Assembly: GCF_004341235.1 (NCBI RefSeq)
Contig: NZ_SLUP01000001.1
Coordinates: 248,001-312,000, forward strand
Reading direction: 5' to 3'
DNA length: 64,000 nt
Source: Mariniflexile fucanivorans
Lineage (GTDB): Bacteria > Bacteroidota > Bacteroidia > Flavobacteriales > Flavobacteriaceae
Shown piece by piece: positions 42,254 through 51,638 of this stretch; positions within the stretch are counted from its first letter, which is position 1; every line of letters starts with the position of its first letter. Position numbers and translations under genes: made by a program. A model generated the notes under the pieces. The model made no database searches. It saw only the letters and a program-made list of their open reading frames with translations, and was not told the DNA's origin.

Positions 42254-43360
42254 ATGATTTGTGAGTTAGAGCGAAAAGATATTGAAGAATTTAAAACAAC
42301 AAATATATTACCACAAACACCTTTTTGGGGACGTGTAAAAAGCGAGCAAGGGTTTATTCCTCAAGGTTTTGAATTGACTATTTCTAAAAACCTATTAATA
42401 AGCAATGCTAGTTCTTTGGAAAAAGAAGTTGAAGACTTGTTAATACTCATTAAATACATAAGCAATGATACCTGCATTGCTTACGTCCCATATGGTCCAA
42501 AATTAGTACCTACATTTGAGAACCAAGGTTTGTTTTTAGAACAACTATCTGAATCCATTAAGCCACACTTACCTCCCAATTGCATCTTTATACGCTATGA
42601 TTTAATTTGGGAAAACCAATGGGCAACTGAAAAAGAATATTTCGATAATTCTGGTAATTGGATTGGGCCACCGCCTAATCAAACTCAAGAATTTAGAGTC
42701 AATTTTGGCACAACCAATTGGAACTTACATAAGAGTGTACAAGATAACCTTCCCAAAAACACTTTTTTCCTTGATTTAACTTTGGAAGAACAAGACTTGC
42801 TTTATAACATGAGATATAATACGAGATACAATGTGAGAAAAGCGAATAAAAAAGGTATTAGAGTTCGTGAATATGGTATTGAACATATAGATTCATGGTA
42901 CAAACTATATCTTGACACAGCCATTAGGCATGGTATGCCTTTACAAAATCAGGAGTTTTTTTCTACCATTTTAAAAAACCAGGATAATAACAAAAATGGC
43001 GTAACCGTTAAGATGTTAATGGCCGATATTGATGACAAGTTCCTTTCTTCCATGTTTTTAGTTTTATCAAAAAAAAGAGGCACCTATTTATATGGTGCAT
43101 CTAAATCTTCTAAAAAAAACTCTATGGCGAGTTATGCGCTGCAATGGGAATCTATACGCATGGCAAAAGCATGGGGTTGTACAGAATATGATATGTTTGG
43201 GTCTGCACCAAACTTAAATCGAGCCCATCCACTACACGGCATTCATGTCTACAAAAAAGGCTTTGGTGGAGACCTTTATCATAGAATGGGATGCTGGGAC
43301 TACCCATATAATAAAAAACTATACGATTTTTATAAGTTACAAGAAGCACAAAAAAACTAA
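42254..43360 (+). CDS. FemAB-like lipid II:glycine glycyltransferase family protein
   Basis: A 368-residue protein with two GNAT-like halves of the FemABX family, which add amino acids to peptidoglycan precursors from aminoacyl-tRNA. Support: LPQTPFWGRVKSEQGF near residue 20-35, MRYNTRYNVRKANKKGI (about 191-207) and YLYGASKSSKKNSMASYALQWESIRMAKAWG. It ends with FGSAPNLN…GGDLYHRMG. The donor and target are unknown, and Flavobacteriaceae lack interpeptide bridges of the staphylococcal type, so another substrate is possible. Confidence 0.8.
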   Translation: MICELERKDIEEFKTTNILPQTPFWGRVKSEQGFIPQGFELTISKNLLISNASSLEKEVEDLLILIKYISNDTCIAYVPYGPKLVPTFENQGLFLEQLSESIKPHLPPNCIFIRYDLIWENQWATEKEYFDNSGNWIGPPPNQTQEFRVNFGTTNWNLHKSVQDNLPKNTFFLDLTLEEQDLLYNMRYNTRYNVRKANKKGIRVREYGIEHIDSWYKLYLDTAIRHGMPLQNQEFFSTILKNQDNNKNGVTVKMLMADIDDKFLSSMFLVLSKKRGTYLYGASKSSKKNSMASYALQWESIRMAKAWGCTEYDMFGSAPNLNRAHPLHGIHVYKKGFGGDLYHRMGCWDYPYNKKLYDFYKLQEAQKN

Positions 43361-43383
43361 AGGTTAAAATAAAAAGCAGGAAA

Positions 43384-43506
43384 TTAAATTGATGGATTAG
43401 GAATTAGATTATGCACTGCACTAATTTGTTCTAACACCTCATCACTTAAAGTAATTGCAATGCTTCCTATATTTTCTTTTAACTGTTCCAAACTTGTAGC
43501 GCCAAT
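43384..43506 (-). pseudogene. Duplicate 3' end of the aldo/keto reductase gene
   Basis: Residues IGATSLEQLKENIGSIAI then TLSDEVLEQISAVHNLIPNPSI-stop, which equals the last 41 codons of the aldo/keto reductase at 44456-45496. The 116-bp block 43391-43506 aligns with 44463-44578 with 11 mismatches (about 90% identity), nine of them in the stop-codon-proximal 30 bp. It starts exactly at the stop codon of the methyltransferase gene. Confidence 0.85.
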
Positions 43507-44327
43507 TAATTTTCTGCCCCAATAAAGTTAAAATTGAATTCTGCGGAATATGCTATTTTTGAATGATGCCATATAGTAAATCCTGAATTCTCGAACAATC
43601 TTATGTAATTATGAGAAAAAGAACTTTCAAAACCAAAAGGATATGAGTGAGGCTGTTTAGAAAAATCATGACCGATTGCTGTAGGCTCGATGGCTATAAA
43701 AATCACATGACCTAATTCATTTAAAAAATCAAATAATTCTTGCAATTTTGACTCTGTAAAATATTCTAAAACGCCTCTTGAAGTAACAATTATCATTCCA
43801 CTAGTACCATTTTTCTTTAACCAATCAAAACCATCAATGGCTAAAAATTCTAATTTAGAATTCTTTTCAAAATCAATTTTATTCCTTTCTATTTGAGCAA
43901 TACTTAAATCGATACCAACAAAATTATCTATTTCAATTAATCTTGAACTTAAATATTCCAGCACTTGCCCATTTCCTGTACCAATTTCAACTAAGGTATG
44001 ATAATTTATCGATTCATTTTTCAATTTTTCTTGAAGCATATCTATCAAAAAAGAACATTTGGGCTTAAAAAAGTTTTCTAGAATATTAGTTGTGTACGAG
44101 AAATACCCCTCTCCCTTCTCTATCCAATAATTTTTATGAAATTCTGATAAGGCATCAAAATTTTTATTTTCTACTGCCTTTTTCATGATTGCATCACGCA
44201 TTAATCGTTCTTTAAAAGTCAGCTTTTCTGGAATGGTTAACCCTTTTTCTACCAACCTTTTAGCCTTAATTGGTTGAAAAAAAACAAGCATATTCCCAAT
44301 AATGACTTTAACCCTAGCTTTAATCAT
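43506..44327 (-). CDS. Class I SAM-dependent methyltransferase
   Basis: A 273-residue methyltransferase with motif I LVEIGTGNGQVLEYL (about 113-127) and the acidic motif FVGIDLSIAQIERN (about 138-151), ending ILVTSRGVLEY-like. Substrate unknown. It has a longer N-terminal region (about 1-85). The gene occupies the space between the intact aldo/keto reductase and a duplicated 3' end of it, and its stop codon touches the duplicate. Signs of a recent arrival; foreign origin is inference. Confidence 0.85.
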   Translation of the reverse strand: MIKARVKVIIGNMLVFFQPIKAKRLVEKGLTIPEKLTFKERLMRDAIMKKAVENKNFDALSEFHKNYWIEKGEGYFSYTTNILENFFKPKCSFLIDMLQEKLKNESINYHTLVEIGTGNGQVLEYLSSRLIEIDNFVGIDLSIAQIERNKIDFEKNSKLEFLAIDGFDWLKKNGTSGMIIVTSRGVLEYFTESKLQELFDFLNELGHVIFIAIEPTAIGHDFSKQPHSYPFGFESSFSHNYIRLFENSGFTIWHHSKIAYSAEFNFNFIGAEN

Positions 44328-44455
44328 AGTTTTAACTTTATTTAAATATATCTATAAAAAACATTCAAATTATTCTTTTTTAATAACATACGCACCATGA
44401 GTAATAAAAAACATAAATTATTTCTGGCCGATCGTTTTTTTTAAATTTAATAATT

Positions 44456-45496
44456 TTAAGTTGCTGGATTTGGTATTAAAGCATGTACTTCATTAATTTG
44501 TTCTAACACTTCATCACTTAAAGTAATTGCAATGCTTCCTATATTTTCTTTTAACTGTTCCAAACTTGTAGCACCAATAATAGTACTGGTTAAAAAGGGT
44601 TGTTGGGTTACAAATGCTAAACTCATTTGTGCTAAAGTCATATTATTATCTTCTGCTATTTTCAAATAACGTTTTGTGGCCTCGGTTGATGCTTCGCTAC
44701 TGTAACGCACAAACCTTGAAAACAAATTTAATCGAGCATTAGCATCGGCATTTCCTTTTATGTATTTACCAGAAAGCACCCCGAATGCCATGGGAGAATA
44801 GGCTAACAGCCCTAAATGTTCACGCATTGATATTTCTGCCATATCACCTTCAAAACCCCTATTAATTAATGAATAGGCATTCTGAATCGTTTTCATTCTG
44901 GGTAAACTATGGTTTTTAGATTCTTCCAAATAACGCATGGCTCCCCAAGCTTTTTCATTGGAAATACCAACTTGACGAATTTTACCTTCTTTAATTTGAC
45001 CATCTAAAGCATGAAGGACTTCGTTAAAATTATCGTTCCAAGCATCATTAGGATCGTGCTTATAATCGCGCGTTCCAAACGTGTTGGTTTCCCGCTCTGG
45101 CCAATGTATTTGGTATAAATCGATATAATCCGTTTGCAGTCGTTTTAATTCAGCATTTATAGCTTCCGAGATTGAGTTTCCACTTAAGCCCGTTGTTCTT
45201 ATATGTGCTGAGTAATCACTAGAACGACCTATTATTTTACTTGCCAAAACAACTTTATCACGATTATCCGTTTTTTTTAACCACGAACCAATAATCTTAC
45301 TGGTTTTACCTTGGGTTTCTGGACTTGCTGGCACGGGATACATTTCGGCGGTATCTATAAAATTAACGCCTTGTTCTATGGCATAATCTAATTGTTGATG
45401 GCCTTCTGCTTCTGTATTTTGGTTACCCCAAGTCATCGTGCCCAAACATATTTTACTAACTTTTATATCGGTTTTTGGTATGGTGGTGTATTTCAT
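44456..45496 (-). CDS. Aldo/keto reductase (Tas-like)
   Basis: A 346-residue NADP(H)-dependent oxidoreductase. Motifs: KVSKICLGTMTWGNQNTEAEGHQQLDYA, with the catalytic tetrad residues FIDTAEMYPV (about 46-55, Asp and Tyr), DKVVLASKIIG (Lys) and YQIHWPE (His). The GVSNE-like VGISNEKAWG follows. Length fits the Tas subgroup. Substrate unknown. Confidence 0.93.
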   Translation of the reverse strand: MKYTTIPKTDIKVSKICLGTMTWGNQNTEAEGHQQLDYAIEQGVNFIDTAEMYPVPASPETQGKTSKIIGSWLKKTDNRDKVVLASKIIGRSSDYSAHIRTTGLSGNSISEAINAELKRLQTDYIDLYQIHWPERETNTFGTRDYKHDPNDAWNDNFNEVLHALDGQIKEGKIRQVGISNEKAWGAMRYLEESKNHSLPRMKTIQNAYSLINRGFEGDMAEISMREHLGLLAYSPMAFGVLSGKYIKGNADANARLNLFSRFVRYSSEASTEATKRYLKIAEDNNMTLAQMSLAFVTQQPFLTSTIIGATSLEQLKENIGSIAITLSDEVLEQINEVHALIPNPAT

Positions 45497-45575
45497 TTTA
45501 AGATTATTAAACTGCTTAGATATTTACATTTCTAGACAGTTCTATTAGATTTTAGATGAATTGATAAAGATAAAA

Positions 45576-45609
45576 AAACCTTTCAGTTACAAATGAACTG
45601 AAAGGTTTA
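45576..45609 (-). terminator. Terminator-like hairpin between OmpA and AKR genes
   Basis: AAACCTTTCAGTT-ACAAATG-AACTGAAAGGTTT is a 13-bp perfect stem, followed on the minus strand by TTTTTTTATC. It could end OmpA transcription after about 200 nt. A repeat (45638-45790) lies between. Confidence 0.75.
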
Positions 45610-45637
45610 AAACTGTGTTAAGGTTTTTTTTGTTAGG

Positions 45638-45790
45638 GATAGAAGCGGCATCCTTTTTAAAACATTTGTGTAAAAAGCTTAGTGAAAACTATAAATTTAC
45701 AGATTGCTTCAATCGTTCCTCTTTCTCAATGACGTTTTAAAAAGATACAGCCCTTCGTCTACGCTCAGGATAAACTCCAAGCGTGACCCT
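45638..45790 (-). repeat. Composite interspersed repeat, copy 3 (inverted) plus CCTTCGTCTACGCTCAGG repeat
   Basis: The AGCGGCATCCTTTTTAAAA arm, then AGATTGCTTCAATCG and CAATGACGTTTTAAAAAGAT (45727-45746) match the reverse complement of copies 1 and 2. The GGGCAATTGC arm is missing. Then CCCTTCGTCTACGCTCAGGA (45751-45770) is the second repeat class seen at 12991-13010. Confidence 0.65.
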
Positions 45791-45808
45791 TATGGTAACG
45801 CCCAAATT

Positions 45809-46768
45809 TTAATTATCGTTTAACAATTTTGAAAGTTCATCTAACTTTGGTGTTAAAATAACTTCGATACGTCTGTTTTTTGCTTTGCCTTCTTGTGTTT
45901 CATTGGTAGCAATTGGGGCAAACTCACCACGACCTGCAGCCGTTAAATTTTCTGCGTTTATAGATGCATTTTCTCGTAAAATATTCACGATAGCTGTGGC
46001 ACGTTTGGTTGATAAGTCCCAGTTACCAACTATTTGTCCGCTGCCTTGGTATGGCACATTATCGGTATGTCCTTCTATTAAAATAGCGATGTCTGGGTTT
46101 TTGGCTAAAACAGCGCCTAATTGTTGTACGGCTCTACGCCCTTCTACACCCACTGCCCAACTTCCTGAGCTAAAAAGCAATTTATTTTCCATAGACACAT
46201 ATACTTTTCCATCACGCTGTTCTACGGTTAAGCCTTTGCCTTCAAAATCGGTTAAAGCTTTAGAAATAGCATCTTTTAAGGCAGTCATTGCTGCATCTTT
46301 AGCTGAAATAACTTTCTCCAATTCTGCTACACGGTTTGAACGATCTTGTAATTGTTTTTTAAGATTTTCTAAACGTTGGTTTTCGTCTGCCAAAGCTTGT
46401 TCTTTAGCTTCCAACTGTGCTAATAATTCTCTGTTTTTTTCTGAATTGGCACTTATTGAGGCTGAACTGTTTTTCTCTAAAGCATCGTAAGACGATTTAA
46501 GTGCATCCAAATTTGCTTTTGTAGCATCGTAATCACTTTGTAGTTTATTACGTTGTGCCAATGTTTCAGAATAATCTGCTCTAAGTTCTTTCAACTCATT
46601 TTCAGCTTTTGTTTTATCGAAAAGCAAGTCTTCATTTTCATCTGAAAGTTTTCTATTGGCTTGTTTTAAATTAGCGTATTTATTTTCTAAATCTTTGTAT
46701 ATTTTAGGGGAAACGCATGAAGATACGAGGACTAATGTTAAGACGATTAAGGAAATTCTTTTTTTCAT
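45809..46768 (-). CDS. OmpA-family lipoprotein with coiled-coil
   Basis: A 319-residue protein with lipobox VLVSSCVSP (lipidated Cys near residue 18), a long coiled coil (about 22-160, ELKELRADYSETLAQRNKLQSDY type heptads) and a C-terminal OmpA domain (about 185-310) with ILIEGHTDNVPYQG, TKRATAIVNIL and RGEFAPIATNETQEGKAKNRRIE, which bind peptidoglycan. It links the outer membrane to peptidoglycan. Confidence 0.92.
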   Translation of the reverse strand: MKKRISLIVLTLVLVSSCVSPKIYKDLENKYANLKQANRKLSDENEDLLFDKTKAENELKELRADYSETLAQRNKLQSDYDATKANLDALKSSYDALEKNSSASISANSEKNRELLAQLEAKEQALADENQRLENLKKQLQDRSNRVAELEKVISAKDAAMTALKDAISKALTDFEGKGLTVEQRDGKVYVSMENKLLFSSGSWAVGVEGRRAVQQLGAVLAKNPDIAILIEGHTDNVPYQGSGQIVGNWDLSTKRATAIVNILRENASINAENLTAAGRGEFAPIATNETQEGKAKNRRIEVILTPKLDELSKLLNDN

Positions 46769-46805
46769 TTTTAATTTCTTTTTGGGTTTGGTTATAATTA
46801 TGGGT

Positions 46806-47570
46806 TTAATTTTCTATTTCTAATAATATAGGACAGTGGTCGCTGTGTACGGCATCCGATAGTATAACGGCTCTTTTTATCTTTTCTTGTATGGCGTTAG
46901 AAACCATGGCATAATCTAATCGCCAACCTTTGTTATTGGCTCTAGAATTGGCGCGGTAACTCCACCATGTATATTGATGTGGTTCTTTATTTAAATGACG
47001 GAATGAATCTGTAAACCCATTAGTAATAAAAGCACCTATCCACTTACGTTCGGCAGGCAAAAAACCGGAAGTATTACTCAATCCTTTTGGGTTATGAATA
47101 TCAATTTCTTCATGACAAATGTTGTAATCTCCACAAATAACTAAATTAGGGATATCCTTTTTAAGGTTTGAAATATAATCTTGAAAGAGATCCATGTACT
47201 CGAATTTATGGTCTAGCCTAGCATCGTTTGTTCCTGATGGTAAATACAAACTCATTACGGAAACACCATCAAAATCGGCTCTAAGGTTTCTGCCTTCAAA
47301 ATCCATGGAAGCAATCCCTGTACCATATTCTACATGATTTGGTTCTATTTTACTTAAAATGGCAACACCACTATACCCTTTTTTTTGGGCGCTAAACCAA
47401 TAATTATACTTGTAACCTGCTTCAGCAAAAATATCTAAATCTAATTGTTCTTTTAATGCCTTAATTTCTTGCAAACAAATTACATCTGGATTGGCACTTT
47501 TTAACCAATCTATAAAGCCTTTATTTAGAGCTGCGCGAATGCCGTTTACGTTGTATGAGATAATCTTCAT
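46806..47570 (-). CDS. xth: Exodeoxyribonuclease III
   Basis: A 254-residue AP endonuclease/3'-exonuclease for base-excision repair. Motifs: MKIISYNVNGIRAALNKGF, CLQEIKA (about 35-41, metal-binding Glu), ICGDYNICHEEID (about 144-156), WWSYR…NNKGWRLDYAM and SDHCPILLEIEN at the C-terminus (catalytic His). Length standard. Confidence 0.95.
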   Translation of the reverse strand: MKIISYNVNGIRAALNKGFIDWLKSANPDVICLQEIKALKEQLDLDIFAEAGYKYNYWFSAQKKGYSGVAILSKIEPNHVEYGTGIASMDFEGRNLRADFDGVSVMSLYLPSGTNDARLDHKFEYMDLFQDYISNLKKDIPNLVICGDYNICHEEIDIHNPKGLSNTSGFLPAERKWIGAFITNGFTDSFRHLNKEPHQYTWWSYRANSRANNKGWRLDYAMVSNAIQEKIKRAVILSDAVHSDHCPILLEIEN

Positions 47571-47691
47571 GAAATAAAATTAGAATTTCAGCTAAAATAA
47601 ATAATGCGTTACTTTTACACTATTATTTTACATCACATTTAACAAAAACTATTAACAAAATATTTTAAACTATTTGCAGTTTAAGTATCTA

Positions 47692-50600
47692 ATGAAGTTT
47701 ATAACCTGCCTTTTTATCTTTTTTATGGGATTTTGTGCCATGTCTCAAAATTCAAACTATAGAACTAAAAAAGTTGCTATAAACGATACTATTATGATAG
47801 ATAGTGTGAGTATTAATCCCAATTACTTCTCTATTAAAACTAAAAATGATTCGGTTATTGATGCCTCTTTTTATAAAGTTGATTTTGGCAAAGGAATTTT
47901 AAAATTCATAAAGCCTGTTGAAACCGATTCTATCATCATAAATTATTTAAAATTTCCTGATTTTTTAACGAAGACCTATCAGCAATTAGATGAGAACATT
48001 GTGGTTGAAAACAATGACAATCTTCAAAAACTGTATCAACTTTCACAACCCAACGATACCAAAAATTATATTCCTTTTGATGGATTAACAACCTCAGGAA
48101 GTATTTCGCGTGGTGTTACCGTTGGAAATAATCAAAATTCCGTTTTAAATAGCGAATTAGACCTTCAAATTTCTGGCAAACTAAGTGAAAAGGTGTCGCT
48201 TCGAGCTTCCATTCAAGACGCCAATATTCCGCTACAAGAAAGTGGTTATAGCCAACGTTTGGATGAATTCGATCAAGTTTTTATTGAATTATTTAGCGAC
48301 AAATGGAACATCCGTGCAGGTGATATCGATTTACAAAATACACATTCCTATTTTGCTAACTTTTCAAAACGTGTTCAAGGTTTATCCATAAATGCAAAAT
48401 TAGGTGATGAAGATGCTGAAACTAACCTTTTTGCAGCAGGCGCTTTGGTGCGTGGTCAATTTACCCGAAGTACGTTTACGGCGCAAGAAGGCAACCAAGG
48501 CCCTTATAAATTACAAGGACAAAATGGCGAATTGTTTGTGCTTATTGTATCGGGTAGCGAAACCGTTTATGTAAATGGTATTGTAGCACAACGCGGTGAA
48601 GACAAAGATTATATTATCGATTATAATGCAGGCGAAATTATTTTCAATTCTACGTTTCCTATAACTTCTGAAATGCGGATTATTGTCGATTATCAATATA
48701 GCGAACGCAATTATTCGCGTTTGGTGGCTTATGCCGGTGGCAGATTCAAAAGTAAAAAATTGAATATTGGAGTATCTGTTTATTCTGAAAATGATGCTAA
48801 AAATCAACCATTGCAACAAAACTTATCGGAAACACAAGTACAAATACTTTCCAATGCCGGTGATGACAGTACGCTAATGGCATCACCTTCAGAAGTTGAA
48901 GAAGCTCAAAACGACAACCGAATTTTATACAAAAAGGAATTGATTGATGGCGTTGAAGCTTTTGTGTTTTCTAACAATCCAGATGAAACGCTGTATCGTG
49001 TAACGTTTTCACAAGTGGGTGCCAACCAAGGCGATTACGTTTTACAAAGCACCAATGCTATTAATAATATTTATGAATATGCTGGTGTTTTACAAGGTAA
49101 CTATGCCCCTATTATTCAATTAATTGCGCCAACAAAACTACAAATAGCGGTGGTAAACGGAAATTATAATCCTTCTGAAAAAACGTCTGTTGGTTTTGAA
49201 GTTGCAGGTAGTAAAAACGATTTGAATCTTTTTTCAAGTTTAGATGATGCCAATAACGATGGTTTTGCAGGCAAATTAAAACTATCTCAAGCCCTTATTA
49301 AGAATGATAGTTTATGGAATTTGAATGTGTTTGCCGATGGCGATTTTATCCAAAAAAACTTCAAAACTATTGAACGTTTATTTAACGCCGAATTCAATAG
49401 AGATTGGAATTTAAACGATGATAATTCCACAAATTTAAATATCGATTTGGGAAACCAAACTTTATTTACGTCTGGATTTAACTTAAATCATCCCGAAAAA
49501 GGAAACGCCACTTATCAATTTGAACATTTAGGATATTCTGAAAATTTTAATGGCAATCGGCATGTTTTCAATACGTATTTAATGTTGAAAAACTTTAGAA
49601 TTGCCTCGTATTCAAGTTTTTTAAATGCATCATCAAGCACAAATAACTCTACGTTTTTACGGTCTTCAAACCAAATAACCTATAGTATGAAAAAAAGTTG
49701 GTTGGGTACCAAATTAGCGATTGAAGACAATGAACAAAAAGATATAACAACTCAGGAATTGACAGCTTTAAGTCAGAAATTCAAATCCTACGAAGTGTTT
49801 TATGGCGTTGGAGATAGCACGAATATTTTTACTGAAATAGGTTATAAAAACCGAGTAAATGATAGTATTAGAAATAATCAATTACAAAAAGTAAATACAT
49901 CGAACACGTTTTATTTAGATACGAGACTCATTCAAAACACCAACACCACTTTAGCACTTTACGCTAATTACAGAACTTTGAAAAATGAGGATGAGGATAT
50001 TGATGATGAACAGTCACTGAACTCCAGATTACAATTCAACCAGAAGTTTTTTAAACAAATTATTCAATGGAATACACTTTTTGAAACCAATTCAGGCTCC
50101 TTACCACAACAAGATTTTACGTATGTAGAAGTAGAACCAGGACAAGGGACTTACACGTGGATTGATTATAATGAAAACGGGATTCAAGAATTGGAAGAGT
50201 TTGAAATTGCACAATTTCAAGACCAAGGAAAGTACATTCGGGTGCTGTTACCAAACCAAGTGTATATAAAAACGCATCAGAATAGGTTGAGCCAAACATT
50301 GACGTTTAACCCAGCTCAATGGTCGGTTAGTGAAAATAAAACCAAAAAATTCTGGTCGCATTTTTACAATCAAACCAGTTATTTGGTGGATAGAAAGCTA
50401 AAACGTGAAGGTGGTAGTTTTAATTTGAATCCGTTTGAAGGTAGCGAAGAAAACCAATTAGCACTTCAATTAAATTTTAGGAATGTGTTGTTTTTCAATC
50501 GTGGAAAACAACATTACACCACATCTTACACCTACCTTTCAAACAAAACCCGTAGCATTTTATCCATTGGTTTTATTGAAAATAGTTTAAAAAGTCATCA

Positions 50601-51108
50601 ATTTAATTTTAATCATAAAATAGCCGAAAGTTGGTTGATTACATTACAATCTGATTTTGATAACAATGAAAGCCTAAGTGAAAATTTCGTAACCAAAAAT
50701 TATAATTTTGATGAAACCCGCTTCAACCCAAAATTATCCTATCTATTTAATGATAATTCAAGGTTTGACATCTTCTACCAATATGCCAATAAAGAAAACA
50801 CCATTGGTAGTTTTGAAACTTTGAAACAACAAAAATATGGCACCTCGTTTACGCTTACATCTAACCAAAAAAGTTCTGTAATAGGTGAGTTTAACTTTTT
50901 TGCCAACAACTTTAGTGGTAGTGCCAACACACCCGTTTCCTACCAAATGCTTGAAGGATTACAACCAGGAAAAAACTTTACATGGAGTTTGTTAGCACAA
51001 AAAAAACTAACCGACTTTTTAGATTTAAACCTAAGTTACTTCGGCCGAAAAACCGAAACAAGTAAAACCATTCATACTGGAACGGTACAGTTAAAAGCTT
51101 ATTTTTAA
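47692..51108 (+). CDS. Large predicted outer-membrane protein
   Basis: An about 1138-residue protein. A signal peptide follows the ATG at 47692 (MKFITCLFIFFMGFCAMSQ); a TTG at 47674 is the longer alternative. After an N-terminal region (about 20-130) come long stretches of amphipathic beta strands with aromatic turns (FQQFANKEN…, DFLDLNLSYFGRK). A segment SGSETVYVNGIVAQRGEDKDYIIDYNAGEI resembles repeats in the gliding protein SprA, but no family could be named. It ends QLKAYF with terminal Phe, as in barrels. Confidence 0.75.
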   Translation: MKFITCLFIFFMGFCAMSQNSNYRTKKVAINDTIMIDSVSINPNYFSIKTKNDSVIDASFYKVDFGKGILKFIKPVETDSIIINYLKFPDFLTKTYQQLDENIVVENNDNLQKLYQLSQPNDTKNYIPFDGLTTSGSISRGVTVGNNQNSVLNSELDLQISGKLSEKVSLRASIQDANIPLQESGYSQRLDEFDQVFIELFSDKWNIRAGDIDLQNTHSYFANFSKRVQGLSINAKLGDEDAETNLFAAGALVRGQFTRSTFTAQEGNQGPYKLQGQNGELFVLIVSGSETVYVNGIVAQRGEDKDYIIDYNAGEIIFNSTFPITSEMRIIVDYQYSERNYSRLVAYAGGRFKSKKLNIGVSVYSENDAKNQPLQQNLSETQVQILSNAGDDSTLMASPSEVEEAQNDNRILYKKELIDGVEAFVFSNNPDETLYRVTFSQVGANQGDYVLQSTNAINNIYEYAGVLQGNYAPIIQLIAPTKLQIAVVNGNYNPSEKTSVGFEVAGSKNDLNLFSSLDDANNDGFAGKLKLSQALIKNDSLWNLNVFADGDFIQKNFKTIERLFNAEFNRDWNLNDDNSTNLNIDLGNQTLFTSGFNLNHPEKGNATYQFEHLGYSENFNGNRHVFNTYLMLKNFRIASYSSFLNASSSTNNSTFLRSSNQITYSMKKSWLGTKLAIEDNEQKDITTQELTALSQKFKSYEVFYGVGDSTNIFTEIGYKNRVNDSIRNNQLQKVNTSNTFYLDTRLIQNTNTTLALYANYRTLKNEDEDIDDEQSLNSRLQFNQKFFKQIIQWNTLFETNSGSLPQQDFTYVEVEPGQGTYTWIDYNENGIQELEEFEIAQFQDQGKYIRVLLPNQVYIKTHQNRLSQTLTFNPAQWSVSENKTKKFWSHFYNQTSYLVDRKLKREGGSFNLNPFEGSEENQLALQLNFRNVLFFNRGKQHYTTSYTYLSNKTRSILSIGFIENSLKSHQFNFNHKIAESWLITLQSDFDNNESLSENFVTKNYNFDETRFNPKLSYLFNDNSRFDIFYQYANKENTIGSFETLKQQKYGTSFTLTSNQKSSVIGEFNFFANNFSGSANTPVSYQMLEGLQPGKNFTWSLLAQKKLTDFLDLNLSYFGRKTETSKTIHTGTVQLKAYF

Positions 51109-51166
51109 AGCACTTGTAACTTTTATTACATAATTGCATCTATTTTTCACTAATTTAGCACTCGTT

Positions 51167-51559
51167 ATGAGTAAACTATTTGCCATATTATTTTCTAGTT
51201 TGTTATTAGTTCAAAGTTCTAATATTGGTTTTGAGGACCTTTCAAAATTGAATGTATTATTAGAACATGCCAAATATCATAAAGAAGTGTATGGAGATGA
51301 TTTTTTTGAATTTATCTCTGAACATTACGGTGAAAAAATGGCTTCTCATCAAGATAAACATACAGGGCATGAGGAATTACCTTTTAAAGGTAATCACCAC
51401 ATGTGTTCCCATATAAATACCTCTTTCACACTAATTACACCAATAAAACACACCGTTTATTCACAAATATTCACGGAAATTACTCTTAACTTTTTTTACA
51501 AAGAACCTTATTCTTCTTTTGAAAAGCCTAATGTTTTTCAACCTCCAAAAATAGCTTAA
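51167..51559 (+). CDS. Hypothetical His-rich secreted protein preceding the metal efflux genes
   Basis: A 130-residue protein from the ATG at 51167 (MSKLFAILFSSLLLVQSSN, a signal-peptide-like start). Its middle is His/Glu-rich (DFFEFISEHYGEKMASHQDKH, GHEELPFKGNHHMCSH), which could bind copper or zinc. It is placed 80 bp before the RND pump gene, so a metal-sensing or binding role is likely. TTG at 51134 would add 11 residues. Confidence 0.6.
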   Translation: MSKLFAILFSSLLLVQSSNIGFEDLSKLNVLLEHAKYHKEVYGDDFFEFISEHYGEKMASHQDKHTGHEELPFKGNHHMCSHINTSFTLITPIKHTVYSQIFTEITLNFFYKEPYSSFEKPNVFQPPKIA

Positions 51560-51638
51560 TTCCATTTCAATATCCTTTTTAAAACTATTCAAAAAACACC
51601 ATTTTGAATAGCATTTATTAATTTAATTAAAATGAATT

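Noticed and set aside
46806-47570. xth region examined for another 3'-end duplication like those at 39586 and 43384
   Set aside because: No copy of the xth end or OmpA end was seen downstream.
47674-47691. TTG start of the large outer-membrane protein
   Set aside because: It would put six extra residues before a clean signal peptide that begins at the ATG at 47692.
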